A DNA stretch of 64,000 bases from Topomyia yanbarensis (Eukaryota > Arthropoda > Insecta > Diptera > Culicidae). The position numbers and the translations under genes are program-made. Location: positions 185,919,872-185,983,871 of the forward strand of contig NC_080672.1 in NCBI RefSeq assembly GCF_030247195.1, in the 5' to 3' direction. The notes beneath the pieces were generated by a model. That model did no database searches and was not told where the DNA came from. It saw only the letters and a program-made list of their open reading frames with translations. This document shows, in pieces, positions 34,050 through 46,744 of this stretch; position 1 is the first letter of the stretch; every line of letters begins with the position of its first letter.

Positions 34050-35690
34050 TCAATAGTATTTATAAAAGTACGGAAATGGAAAGATTAAAAATGTAGTTAT
34101 TACAAAAATTAAAAATATCTAAACGGCGATCAACGGCAATAGATAAAAGAAAAACAACAGGAAAACTAAATATTAGAAGAATGTAAAAAAGGGCTACAAA
34201 CAACAAAATCAAACAAATAAACAAATTAATGTCAATTGTCAAAAAATGTGTAATCTAAAAAATCCAAAATAAAATCTATAAAAAATTGATAAAAGAAAAC
34301 AGGTAACTAGAAAAAACATATTCGAACATTATTGAACAAATGTTGAAAATAATTAAAAATCGATAAGAAAGTAGGAAAAATTTTAAGAATAAATAAAAAT
34401 GAAAGAAAAACTACTAAAAATAATACAAACATTAATATAAAAAATGCATAAAACTGAAAAACTCGATAAATCAAGAATAATAAAATTTATTTAACATTTA
34501 AAACAAGACATATTTAAAGCAATAGAAAAAGTAAATAGAACGTTCAGAATGCATAAAATTACAGGAGTGTATATAAAAGACAAGAATAAAATAACCACAG
34601 AGAAATTAAAATAAATGGACGAACCGGAAAATTTTGAAAAACTGGAAAAGTGGAATGATGAAAAGACAAAAAGTAAAGAAAATTGGATAATGAACAAAAA
34701 CGGAGCAAACAGACAAAATGAAAAACAAAGATAGTAGGAAAAAGCCAACTTGGTATACTATAGAAACACAAAAAAAAATGGAGAAATTAACACTAAGAAA
34801 ATGAATAAAATGGATTAAATTATTTAAAGAATAGAAAAACACTTGAAATGAAATTTGAAATAAATTAAAATAACGAACTAAATGTAAAATCAAGGAAAAA
34901 TGCGCATAGTGTTAAAAAAAGATCAAATGTTTTTTTTAGGAAAATAAAAAAAATCAATATAAACGTACAAGAAAATGGTCAACAGAAAAAGTACTTTCAA
35001 AATAGGTTAAATGGAAACAATGAAGAAATAACAATAACGAATAAAATCTTAAGAAAAAGGTATAAGAAATAAATAAAATTATATTAAACGATCAGTGGGA
35101 AAAATAAAACTACGAAAAACGAAAAGTTTAAAACATAAGGAAGAAAATAGGAGAAAGGTAAAAAATTAAACAATAAGACAAATTGGAATGAATTTGAATA
35201 AGTAAAATTGCTTATGGAAATGCAAAAAAATATGAAAAAACGGAAATAGAAAAAGGCTATGATAAGAATAAATGTAGTAAATAGACAAATTCTAAAAATT
35301 GGATGGAATGAAAAAAGAAACAAATACAAAAGCAGGGTATTAAAATATGAAACAATAAGAAAAATTAAATAAAGAGAGCAGAATTTTCTCGAAAAATTGT
35401 GAATAAAATGAAATAACAGAGAAAAAACTATAAGTTAAAGTAAGTGATAGTGATAGCAATAGAAAAAAGCAAAAGTAAGGAACGTAAAAAGATGGATAAA
35501 ATAAAAGAATGGAAATACATGAAAAAGGCAGAATCTTAAAATAGTAGAAATACAAATACAATCCACAACATGAAAAATAGATAAATGAAATTTTAACAAA
35601 ATTAAAAAGAAAATCCATATAAAAATTAAAAAAAATGAGAAACATGGATCAAATTTCAAATGTTGGTATGTTAGCACACCTTAAAATATT
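34050..35690. repeat. A-rich, strand-asymmetric low-complexity tract
   Basis: About 1.6 kb in which the plus strand is dominated by A with some G and few C or T (phrases such as GGAAAAGTGGAATGATGAAA). The minus-strand ORFs here are Phe-rich artefacts of this bias. It lies wholly within the hAT-type element. No period is obvious by eye. Confidence 0.8.
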
Positions 35691-35799
35691 TTACAAGAAT
35701 GTTGTAACTGTTTTCTAGTAAATAGTTCAAAAATAAAAAAAAATCGTTACGTTCCGGAAGCGACGTTCAAAATCTCACGCTCACTGCTCCAAAACGAAA

Positions 35800-36200
35800 A
35801 GATTTTGTATGCGGATTTAACTTGCTACATTAGTTAGCTCATCTTGCTAACTAGTTGATTTAGTTTGGTAGCAGAGTTAAATTTTCTCTTCGAAATCAAT
35901 CAAACACAATTTAGTAATTTAGTTGAACGTATGCTCCTTAGAATCATTGGCAGCTGCAGGATTGTGAACTGAGAGAACTTCTCTTCATGCTCCATGACAT
36001 ATCAAATTCAAAACAAAACTATTAACACTATATTCCTCATAAAAGGGGCTTGTTGTGTACGCAATTTGCTGTTATAATGAAAATGTTGATAAAAGGCCGT
36101 ATTTGAAAGAATTGTAAAACGTATTTATCTTTTTTCCATTCCTGGCCGCTTTGCAAGAAAATCTCCGAAAAAAAGCTACATCATTTGTGTACGACCCCTA
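35800..36200 (-). repeat. Inverted copy of the 32.4 kb repeat
   Basis: Reads the complement of 32361-32875, from GATTTTGTATGCGGATTTAA to GCTACATCATTTGTGTACGA then CCCCT. It ends in the same terminus as the foldback spacer, so both are copies of one repeat family with a defined end. Confidence 0.7.
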
Positions 36201-36898
36201 GACAAAAATGTGTCATCTCGTATCTGAATATGATTTTTTATGGATTTTGTAACAATGAAGGGCAAACAAAATATATTAAATTGTAAATTTAAATTTTTGG
36301 ATTGTTTCGAATTATTTAGGTATATCAAGAGTTTTTGATGATTCATTTGGCCAATTGAGCTCTCAAATAGAGGTAGGGTTACCGCCTCTAGTGGTACTTT
36401 CACCAGTAGAGTTTTACTGAGCAGGGGATAGACTTCAAGAGACACATGGGTATCAATTACAATTTCGAATTAAAGTGATCACTCGACAGAAGTTTGTAGC
36501 GCTTCCTTTGATTTTTATTGTATAAAACGCTTAAAACAAATAAATATGCACTGTTTTATTTCTTATGCAGCTCGTAGCACTACGAGGAAAAATATCTTAT
36601 TTTCTTCACATTCACCGTAGAGTGTAATGTTTTGCTAAAGCACTCCACCTTTCTGTGCCGTTCACATTTAGTTGTATGTTTTTGCATTTGTTAACAGTTT
36701 TGTCGATTTATGTAGTTGGGTGTAGTACTTCGCTCTCCTTCCTTCCTACAAAGAATCTAAAAGCACCAGCCACTCTCGCTGTGAAGGATAACCCGAGCGA
36801 GCTTTGCTCTGCTCCTCAATAAACAAACACGGGTTGTGAAATCGCACTTCAGTTTTTTTCGAAAATCTTTGTGAGGAACAATGATCCATTGAACCGAA
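36201..36898. other. No recognised gene
   Basis: Interior of the hAT-type element. No motif recognised. Confidence 0.4.
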
Positions 36899-37024
36899 GG
36901 TTCAATGGGGTAAAGTAAACCCAAATGGCACTTTTATAATAATTTTTGTCAATACCAAGAGGGTTCAATGGGGTAAAGTAAACCCAAATGGCACTTTTAT
37001 AATAATTTTTGTCAATACCAAGAG
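36899..37024. repeat. 63 bp tandem duplication
   Basis: Two identical units beginning GGTTCAATGGGGTAAAGTAA. The period is a multiple of three, so a minus-strand frame shows a 21-residue repeat, but no gene is evident. Confidence 0.9.
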
Positions 37025-39069
37025 GGGCCCTCCTTAACAATTAGGGCCTGCAACCCGAGGATGATGTTTATGAGGACTGTGTGCTGGACGATTCCTGATA
37101 AAGAAAAGGGCAACGCAAAATTGCAAAATAATCCAATGGATTCTTCCGGGCGAATTCGGATTTACCTGAACGAAGACACGAAATTCGTCTCCAAAAACCG
37201 GTGTGGCAACCCTAAGCAGGGTTTTTTCAATAATTACTTTCGATACTAATCCAACGCTTTCGAAGATTGGAAATTCAATAAATCAAAAAAATTAGAGGGT
37301 TGTCTACAAGACACGACCACTTGTTACTTGTTGTTACTTTTATTGTTATTGTTCACTGATAAAGATACAGAATTGATTATTAACAAGCACAGATTTAAGA
37401 CAAGCTAATAAAAGGGATTTTTGCATAATGTATGAATATTTGTTTATGTTATGATTCACTGGTAACCCAAGTAACAATTGAAGTTTTATAGCACGCTACA
37501 AGTGCGATCTAAGTTTTATGAGTGGCTATAAAACAACCTTAAAACCTAATTTGCTACTAGGGAATGCTACAGAATTAACAACCGCACAATTAATACAAAT
37601 TAATGAAAGGAATTTTCTAATTGAATTCTTTTTCCATTATGTATTCGTCCTAATAAGGACTGTTTGCTGATAACTATGTTTTGTGATACGGGACGAGAAT
37701 CCTTTGAAACGATTCGAACCTTGCCGGCGATTCGCTTCTGCTACGTACACACACGAACATTTTCCTTTCGCAGCTCATGTAAAATAAGCACTGAAACAAG
37801 GTGATCTCTTTTATCAACTTTTTGGTGCAGATAGAAGACCATCATTTTGTACGACAAATAAAAATATTTTCATCATTCTTTTTGGGGTGGCTTTTGCTTA
37901 GTGGCATGGTTTATTCATTTTGCAAAAGACTTCTAGTTTGTACATTATTAATTTGAAGAATATTTGCTTATATTATAATTTACTGGTAAAGATACAGAAT
38001 CGACAAGCACAAACTTAATACAAATTAATAAACGGAATTTTCTTCATCAATTCTTTTTCCATTATATATTCGTCCTAATAAGGACAATTTGCCAATAACT
38101 GTCTTGTGATACAGGACGAGAATCCTATGAAACGATTTGAGACTTGCCTATACGATTTAACGCACTGCATAAACCAGCAATTCGCCATTTGTTCCGCCAT
38201 CGTCGCTTGAAAATGCGAGCAAAATCCTTCCAGCACACAGAAACGCTCCCCTTCCATGGCTCGTATCAAATGAAAGATGTATCTGAGACCCTACCAGCAA
38301 CAGTAGCAATAACCTACCTCGTTCCATCAGCAGAGTAGGGATGGCAGTGAATTAATTCGGTCAGAAACATTCCTTTTATGTCATGCGATGAAATGTGTAA
38401 GACGTTTATGAGTGTCGAGATGAGGTCTGTGTTAGGGAAAGAGTTGCGCAAATTTGTGAACATTGTATATGTTTTCCCTGCGGATTTACGGATTTTTCAA
38501 TGTGCTAATAAAACACACAGATAAATTTGATAACAATTTTTTACTGGCAATTTTCTAAATTAGTGTTCGAATCATGAAAATCTATAAACAATTAATAAAA
38601 CGTGAGTGAAAACTTGGTATGTCTTCTTACATTTTTCCAAAGCATTTACAATAATACGGATTTTTCAATAGTGTACAGTTGAAATGCCAATTTAAAGTTG
38701 CAATCAATTTTCAAGTTGGACTTCTCTGAATCGATTCTTATGTAAATGATGCAATTCCATCAACAATTAACAACGCTGCAGTCGTTTAAAATTATGCCAC
38801 ATTTTCGCGACGCGGATCGAATTTTAGATTTTAATTTTACACCTAGTCTCAGCCCCATATAGTGTAGTAAAGCATTTTCAATGCTAAAAATCGATTTCAT
38901 ATTGGCGAAATTTGAAGACAATCTCATGACTTCTAATCAAACCATTTAATTGTTTAACCCCTACAAGTCTGATCATATTTTTGTTTCGATTATAGACATT
39001 TTAATCTTAAGATCATTCGCTTCTTCATTCAGATTAGGAATTTTCCTATAAAAAATCTCTATTCCTGTG
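37025..39069. other. hAT-element interior, no recognised gene
   Basis: Two related segments, 37540-37730 and 37990-38150, share TTCTTTTTCCATTATRTATTC then GTCCTAATAAGGAC and ACGAGAATCCTWTGAAACGA. This is an internal direct duplication about 430 bp apart. Nothing codes convincingly. Confidence 0.4.
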
Positions 39070-39136
39070 TTGGGATTCGAACCTAGGTGAGCTGCGTACA
39101 TGACATTCAATGTACAAATTCCGCTATGCCCGCTCG
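39070..39136 (-). repeat. tRNA-derived SINE head
   Basis: The minus strand reads GAGCGGGCATAGCGGAATTT, an A-box-like start, and AGGTTCGAATCCCAAC with a perfect B box (GGTTCGAATCC) about 50 bp later. An AT-rich tail follows. It lacks a cloverleaf, so I call it a SINE and not a tRNA gene. Confidence 0.65.
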
Positions 39137-39387
39137 ATTCTGATCTTGTTTCGATGCGAGAATTAGGTTGGTATAAATATAGTTGATATCAAATATGCAG
39201 TAGTTTAGAATTTTCGCTATTCTAGTTACCTCATGCACAAGATATTGAATTTTCAATTGCATTCTCAAATAAATTTTTGTCGAAAAAGTATTTGTCAAAA
39301 TTTTAGTTTCTGTTAAAAATCCGGGCCCCCTTCAAAACTCCGGGCCCGGGGGAAACACCCCGGCCCCCCCCCCTCTCGGCGGCCCTG

Positions 39388-40232
39388 ACGATAGCAGGTT
39401 TTTGTTACAGCTAAGCAAAACTTCGTACGCAGCTCTTTGCATATTTATTTGTGTGATCGTTATCTTATTCGAAATCAGATTGGTGGTAATTCAGTGTGTT
39501 TTTTCATCAGATTTTTAAGCGGTCATAGGGATCAGTATCAAGGGCTTGTATCCTTTTCTGAAACGGAAAGTTGCATAGTCTAGAGAATTCGTTGTGGTGG
39601 GTCTGACATTGTGCCCACCATGTCCGCTCGTATCTTTTTTCGCGTTTGCGGCACGCACGAATAATTTAACCACATTTGATATATGGTATACTCCAATAAT
39701 TATTGACAAGTTCGTCCTATACGTTGGAATTTTTAATTAGGATGCAAATAATGTGCTCATGCTTATAAAAGTTATTCATCTTTGTATGCAAAAGCCTTCG
39801 TTCGTAATTTAGGAACAATTTCTGAACAAATCAATCGTGCACTGTGTAATCGTGCTCTGTGCACGATTACACTTCACTGGATACATTTCAAGATAAATGC
39901 CGTAGCTTCGTCAGTTTTCACTATTTTCATATACTAGTTGAACAAACATATGAATACCAGGGCGGCACAAATTTTCAAACTCAGTGGAACCGATCTAGAA
40001 CTAATCGCAATAGATCACCATTAACTAAATGCAAAATTTTGACTTGATATGCTGCATTATATTTTGGCACAAATAGTTTAAAGTTTGTAAATGATTTAAC
40101 ATGGATAAAAAATCAACAACATTTAAATTCGTGTAGACAGTTTCCTATGTGTTTTAAGAAACTGTGCAATGCTAACTCCGGCAGATACTAGTACAGCGTA
40201 CAACTTTTCCAAGGAAAGTAATGGGCTACGAC
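39388..40232 (-). repeat. Foldback, right arm, outer part
   Basis: Inverted copy of 31145-31939, starting right after the hAT-type element with its ACGATAGC duplication. The minus strand has a 64-codon ORF that is mirrored in the left arm at 31618, but it has no known motif. Confidence 0.85.
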
Positions 40233-41686
40233 CAGTACCGTCTTTTCGCATGGCCACACTGGGCCAGGGCCAGGGGCCCTGGGCTTTTAGGGGCCCCCAA
40301 CTTAGGATGAATATAGAATCATTCAGAAGGCTATGTTCCAAAAAATAGTAGCACTTAATAGTTTATAAGTCTTTAGCGTGTGGGTAACCATGGGTCAAAT
40401 TCGTCCATCGCACCTTAACCCATGTGACATTTTAAGACCATCAGATAATCAAGCGGAGTGATGGTAGGAAACGAGGCACTGCATGACCAGGATGGTATTG
40501 GACCAATTCAAACGTCGATCCAACATTTCGATTGAAGTTTCAATTCATTTTGAGCAAAAAAATGAAATGTTTTCCAAGCAGGAGGGGCAACCGACAAGGT
40601 GGCAAAATTTTCACAAGGAAGCTGTACAGAAAGTGGAAGAAGAAGATGTCGAAATTCGGTATACAATCCTTGTTTAGCAAGCGATCCGCGCATATGGCTA
40701 ATTTTTATTTCTTCCTCACATCAGGGATTGTGATTGCACAAATCTACGTGAAACCTCTAAAAAGGACTCCTGGACTTCTTGAGTTCTCACGATACTTTCA
40801 TGGCTAGATTGGACATTTTCCACTATGCCGTCGTCTGGTATAGAACTAATTACGTTATTTTTGTACGACACTCCGCCCTATTAAAAATACTTTAGGCCGT
40901 CAGAATTAGGAATCAGAATATGCTGGGTCAAATTGAACGTATCCCGTAGGTAGTTGAGGATTTGTGCCTCACGCCAGCGTGCATTCGATATGTTTTGTAT
41001 AATATTGCAATCTAAGTGAAAGCTATATGCATTTGCTTTTCATCTTTGATGAGCTTCGTTTGTAGATGGTTGCATTTCTGTTTGTGGTTGATTATGACTC
41101 CTAATATTTGTGGTAGTGAATTATTGAAATGAATTCTTGGGCCTTTTTTAAAAAAAGACATATCTACAAAGAGAGACTCTCATTGATTACTTTCTCTTCT
41201 ATTTATAATTCGATCGCTTTAACATTTTTAACACGAACTCTTTGCATACCACCGTCTTGCAATCTGTACTGCAAAATAAGTGAGAAGTGACGCTGTAAAA
41301 ATCAAAAGAGAAAAATAAACTAAAAAATTCTCATTGTAGACATAATGTTTTGAATGAAAACTCTAGAATTGTGTTTCTCATTTCAATAGGTTCGAGTAAT
41401 TTCGACGTTTCGCTGTATTTATTTGATTACGTAACAATGAAGGTACTCTGTACATTCGAAAGGTGATAAGGCTAATTATTGTTATTATTTTTTTTTCTTC
41501 AGTCTCTTTCTGTACTGAGTTCCTATCACTCACACCAGAGAGGCGTCTCTACCACCAACACCCTAGACATGCCACTGAACTACCGTCTTTGAGATACTAA
41601 TTCGATGAATATAAAAATATTAATATTACTTTAGTGGATTTTCAGCTTTTACGGTCTTTTATCACATTCCAAATTAATATTATTTA
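40233..41686. other. No recognised gene
   Basis: Starts near a GC-rich block CAGGGCCAGGGGCCCTGGGC (40265), which resembles the ends of the hAT-type element, but no partner end was found. The ORF at 40483-40677 has no recognisable motif. Confidence 0.35.
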
Positions 41687-41930
41687 GGGACCCTTCATAA
41701 ATTACGTTTAAGGGTGGGTGTTAGACAATTTGCGACATATTGTGACAAATGGGGGAGTGGGAGCAAGCTATAACGTTACGTAACATGTTTTTACTGAAGA
41801 AATTTTTTTTTAAAGAAATTTGTTACGTAATAGGGGAGAGGGGATAGATAAACTTGTGACAATTTGGTACATGGGAGAAGGCGAGTAAATTTAGAGCAAT
41901 TTATGCGTTACGTAATTTATGAATGGCCTC
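41687..41930. mobile_element. 244 bp MITE (GGGACCCTTCATAAATTACG)
   Basis: Left end GGGACCCTTCATAAATTACG; right end, inverted, GAGGCCATTCATAAATTACG. Possible 3 bp duplication TTA at 41684-41686 and 41931-41933. The termini resemble those of the 32.4/36.2 kb repeat. Confidence 0.7.
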
Positions 41931-41933
41931 TTA

Positions 41934-42694
41934 TAATATATTTGTTTTATTTCTTCGCCTCTCCGAACCGTTCACTATGTAAGAAAGCACAAAGCTTCTG
42001 TCAGAATATATAACAAAAATCTAGAATCACCAATAATTTGCGCATGAAGAGACATTATTTCAAGAAATAGTTCTATTTCTGCCGCGAAAAACGCGAAAAT
42101 TTAAAATGAAAGAACCTCGAATCGCTCACGTAGGTTCGACATAATATTGATTGATTTCAATGGCTGCAACATTCAATATTGTTCAACTGTAAATGTAGTT
42201 ATATTATGATTGAAAAAATGTGGCTTATTTTTAAGCTGGAAATTGACTTTTTCCAGTTGCATCATATCAGGAACAGTAAGAAATTGATAACAACACGAAC
42301 GAATTAATCTATTTTTTTTTAAATCAAGTAGTCGTCATTTATTAACAAGTCGAATTTTATTGGCATATTGCTAAATATTTTTCCTAGATTGTCATAGTGT
42401 AATGAAAATAATCCAATCAATCGTCGACATTGTAGTGTTGATGTTTAACCCGCCTTAATGCACCATTTCTTATTATTGACGGAGGCACTCTTCCGCCCCA
42501 AACAACGTCTTACAACCATGAAGATCAGATTATATCATATGGGGAGGGAATGCGCAGCTGGTAAGTCCATTACACTGTACGCAACTCATTTGAGTTCGCA
42601 TATATCAAAATAATCTTCCGTTTTTCGATAGTACCTGGAAATCTAATTTTTTTCTCCATATGTTATATATCCATATATTTTTTTATTGCCCAAT
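41934..42694. other. No recognised gene
   Basis: AT-rich spacer up to the truncated 5' end of the R1-type LINE. Confidence 0.4.
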
Positions 42695-42699
42695 TAGCA

Positions 42700-42941
42700 T
42701 ACCCAACCCGCCTTCAGTCGATAGGTACTATCGGTGCCTTGAGTCCGGCCATAAATCTTACGAGTGTAAGGGCACAGACAGGAGCAAACTATGTCGTCGC
42801 TGCGGCGAGGAGGGGCATAAGGAGCGGGGCTGCACTAAGGCGCACAAATGCCTTATCTGCACCGCTAAGAAGCAAGCCCGTAATCATGCTATGGGCGGCC
42901 CTTCGTGTCCCTTCGGTGAGGCAAATAAGAAGAATCCGTGA
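42700..42941 (+). pseudogene. R1-type ORF1, C-terminal CCHC region
   Basis: The last about 75 codons of ORF1, with three zinc knuckles. The first reads YYRCLESGHKSYEC, where the leading Cys of the usual CxxC pair is Tyr. The second, CRRCGEEGHKERGC, is intact, and a third follows (CLICTAKKQARNHAMGGPSC). It ends at TGA 42939-42941, overlapping the presumed start of ORF2. The upstream gag portion is missing. Confidence 0.8.
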
Positions 42942-45804
42942 ACGTTACACAGCTAAATCTTAACCATTGTGCAGCAGCCCAACAGCTGCTGTGGTAGTCG
43001 GTCGCGGAGTCGAAGACAGATGTCGCCCTCCTATCAGACCCGTACAACATCCCTGCCGGCAACAGCAATTGGGTGTCGGACGGGCCTGGAATGGTGGCAA
43101 TCTGTATAACGGGACGGTTCCCGGTTCAACAGGTAATACACTCCTCCGCCGAGGGTATTGCGATTGCCAAGATCAATGGTGTGTTCTATTGCAGCTGCTA
43201 CGCTCCCCCAAGGTGGCCCATAGAACAGCTTAACCAGATGATCAACAGGCTCTCGTCAGACCTAGTGGGCCGGAAACCGGTAGTTATAGCGGGAGATTTT
43301 AACGCTTGGGCAGTGGAGTGGGGCAGCCGCTGTACAAATAGCAGGGGCCTAGCGCTAATGGAGGCTCTTGCGAAACTCGATACTGTGCTAGCTAACAATG
43401 GCTCCGCTAGTACATTCCGTAGAAACGGGGTAGAGGCGTGGATTGACGTAACGTTTGCCAGCCCAGGTCTGGTTCCAGGCATGGAATGGAGAGTAGACGA
43501 AGGCTACACCCATAGCGATAATTTAGCAATCCGCTTTAGGATCAACTATGGTGTGCAGCATCCGAGGGCGGGAGATCCCTGTCAGGTACGCGGGTGGAAG
43601 TCCAATCACTTCGATAGCGAAGCTTTCACCGCGGCCCTGGGACTGGAGGCCAACACCGACAGTCTAAGCGGGGATGCGCTGGTAGCGGTTCTATCACGCG
43701 CGTGCGACGCCACTATGCCGAGGAAAACACTGCCAAGAAACGGCAGATGCCCGGTATACTGGTGGAGTGCCGAGATTGCAGCTCTGCGATCAGCCTGTCT
43801 CAGAGCTAGATGTAGGATGCAGCGAGCCCGCATCGAGGATACAAGAGAGAACCGCCGTGAAGTGTTTCGAGCTGCGAAATTGGCCCTTAACTAGGCCATT
43901 AAAAGCAGCAAGAGAGCGTGGGGGGTTCTTCACCCCCAGAACGGTCTTTGGAGCCACAAGCCCCTGGCCACCTGCACTACGAGACAGTGTGGGCACAGCC
44001 AAAATGGTGGCTCCGGTGACGAATGAAGAACTACTCGCAGTGGCTAAATCCCTAGCAATGAACAAAGCTCCAGGGCCTGATGGAGTTCCAAACAACGCTC
44101 TCAAGGCTGCGATCATAGCGAACCCGAACATGTTCAGGCTAGCTATGCCTTGACGAGCGCCGTTTTCCCAATAGATAGAAGAGGCAGAAATTGGTGTTGT
44201 TGCCGAAGCCCGGGAAGCCGCCAGGCAACCCATCGGCGTACAGACCAGTCTGTCTGATCGACACGACTGGCAAATTGCTTGAGAGGATTATCCTCAACAG
44301 GCTAACCCCGTACGCGGAAAGTACGGATGGCCTGTCAAGCAACCAGTTTGGCTTTCGGAAGGGTAAGTCCACAGTGGACGCTCTCAACTCAGTGATAAAT
44401 ACTGCCGAGATAGCGATCCAACGAAAAAGGCGAGGCATTCGATACTATACGTTAGTGACACTTGACGTGAAGAACGCATTCAACAGCGCAAGCTGGGATG
44501 CCATCGCGCTCTCGTTACACCGGCTTAGCCTACCGGTGGGTCTGTACCGGATTCTGGAGAGCTACTTCCAGAACCGCGTACTGCTAAACGAGACCGATGC
44601 CGATCAGAAAAGCATTCCGATTACCGCAGGAGTCCCGCAGGGCTCGATGCTAGGCCCGGTGCTATGGAACCTCATGTATGACGGGGTTCTGAGACTGAAG
44701 TTCCCTCCTTGGGTCAAGATCGTCGGCTTTGCTGTCGACGTAACCTTGGAAGTCTACGGGGAGTCAATCCCTGAGGTAGAACTAACTGCAGAACACGCGA
44801 TCAACACGGTGGAGGAATGGATAAGCGCGAGAGGCCTGGAGCTCGTTCAGCATAAGACGGAGGTAGTTATCGTCAACAACCGCAAGTCGGCACAACATGC
44901 AGTTATCCATGTGGAAGAAGTCGTGATCACCTCACAGCGGAGTCTTAAGTCTCTCGGAGTCATTATAGACGACAAGCTGACCTTCGGCAGCCACGTCGAC
45001 TATACATGCAAGAGAGCGTCGACTGCTGTTGCGGCACTATCGAGGATGATGTCCAACAGCTCAAAGGTGTGCGCCAGTAGACGTAGGTTGCTGGCAGGCG
45101 TTGTCGTATCTATCCTCAGGTACGGCGGCCCGTCATGGTCAAGAGCACTGAGGGTAACCAGTTACCTACAGAAACTGGAGAGCACCTACCGCGTGATGTG
45201 CCTCAGAGTGATATCTGCCTACCGCACGGTATCATACGATGCATCCTGCGTGATAGCGAGCATGATGCCAGTCGGGCTGGTCATTCGGGAAGATGAGGAG
45301 TGTTTCGAGCTACGTGGAAATAGAAGAGCCCGCGAGCGCACCAGGGTGACCTCGGTCGCCAGATGGCAGCGTGAGTGGGATAACTCCTCGAAAGGTAGGT
45401 GGACCCACCGGCTGATACCTAACATATCGAGCTGGGTGGGAAGACCCCATGGGGAAGTTCACTTACATCTGACACAATTCCTGTCAGTCCATGGCTGTTT
45501 CCGACAGTACCTCCACAGGTTCGGGCACGCGGAGGTCCCAGCCTGCCCGGACTGCCCAGGTGTAGACGAAACTGCCGAACACATACTGTTCGTATGTCCT
45601 CGGTTCGACGTCGAAAGAAGAGCAATGCTTGACGTCTGTGGCTGGGACACAACCCCTGATACCCTTATTCAGCGGATGTGTCAATCGGTGGAGAAGTGGA
45701 ACGCAGTCTCGGCTGCTACCACCCAGATTGCCAGTAGGCTACAGGTAGTATGTTGGAACTTAGCTATCGATGCCTCGTGGCATGGCAGAGGAGATAAAGG
45801 GTGA
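42938..45804 (+). pseudogene. R1-type ORF2: endonuclease and reverse transcriptase, broken
   Basis: Endonuclease: VTQLNLNHCAAAQQLLW then TAG (42995-42997, in frame), ALLSDPYN, VVIAGDFNAWAVEWG, HSDNLAI. A TAG at 43892-43894 is followed by a deletion in the linker. KAPGPDGVPN marks the start of RT; a frameshift near 44146 and a TAG at 44176-44178 precede LLPKPGKPPGNPSAYRPV. From 44191 the RT is open for 537 codons: TLDVKNAFNSASW, GVPQGSMLGPVLWN. The catalytic box reads FAVD instead of FADD (GTC at 44734-44736), so the RT would be inactive even if the frame were whole. The C-terminal zinc motif (CPDCPGVDETAEHILFVCPR) is intact. Confidence 0.9.
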
Positions 45805-45960
45805 GCATCCAAGTCAGTCTCACACGGTATGTTAAGGGTGAGCACAAAAGTCAGCCTCACATGGTATGGTAGAGGCTAGCACAAAAGTAAGCCTAGCAAG
45901 GAATGAAAAAGGTGAGCACACAAGTCAGCCTCGCATGGTATGTCAGAAGTGGGGCCTAAG
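45805..45960 (+). repeat. Tandem repeats in R1-type 3' UTR
   Basis: About four imperfect units of 46-48 bp around GGTGAGCACAAAAGTCAGCC then TCACATGGTATG. They start at the ORF2 stop codon. Confidence 0.8.
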
Positions 45961-46718
<758 letters not shown>

Positions 46719-46744
46719 CCTCCGGGGGGTAAAAAAGCGTGTCC

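Larger units (their letters stand above)
33883..39387. mobile_element. 5.5 kb hAT-type element without transposase
   Basis: Perfect 8 bp duplications ACGATAGC at 33875-33882 and 39388-39395. Left end CAGGGCCACAGAGAGAAAAT. Right end, inverted, CAGGGCCGCCGAGAGGGGGG. GC-rich subterminal blocks (CGGGCCCGGGGG) sit at both sides. The 8 bp duplication and CAGGG termini fit the hAT superfamily. I find no transposase frame inside. Contents are an A-rich tract, a copy of the 32.4 kb repeat, a 63 bp tandem duplication, two diverged copies of a TTCGTCCTAATAAGGAC block (37646, 38069) and a tRNA-like SINE. It is therefore non-autonomous or has captured unrelated DNA. Confidence 0.85.

Noticed and set aside
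34491..35677. Several Phe-rich minus-strand ORFs
   Set aside because: Caused by the A-rich composition of the opposite strand; no motif and overlapping in different frames.
36849..37040. 63-codon ORF with a 21-residue repeat
   Set aside because: Explained by the 63 bp tandem duplication; no other coding sign.
38144..38338. Weak resemblance of a 64-codon ORF to an H2A variant N-terminal region
   Set aside because: Only scattered identities, no stem-loop and no continuation. Not enough to call.
39070..39136. tRNA gene
   Set aside because: Has A- and B-box-like motifs, but no acceptor-stem pairing or anticodon arm could be formed; better as a SINE head.
40256..40300. Second hAT-type element starting CAGGGCCAGGGGCCC
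   Set aside because: No matching inverted end or 8 bp duplication found within the window.
40483..40677. 64-codon plus-strand ORF
   Set aside because: No known motif, start context or neighbour; chance length in this composition.
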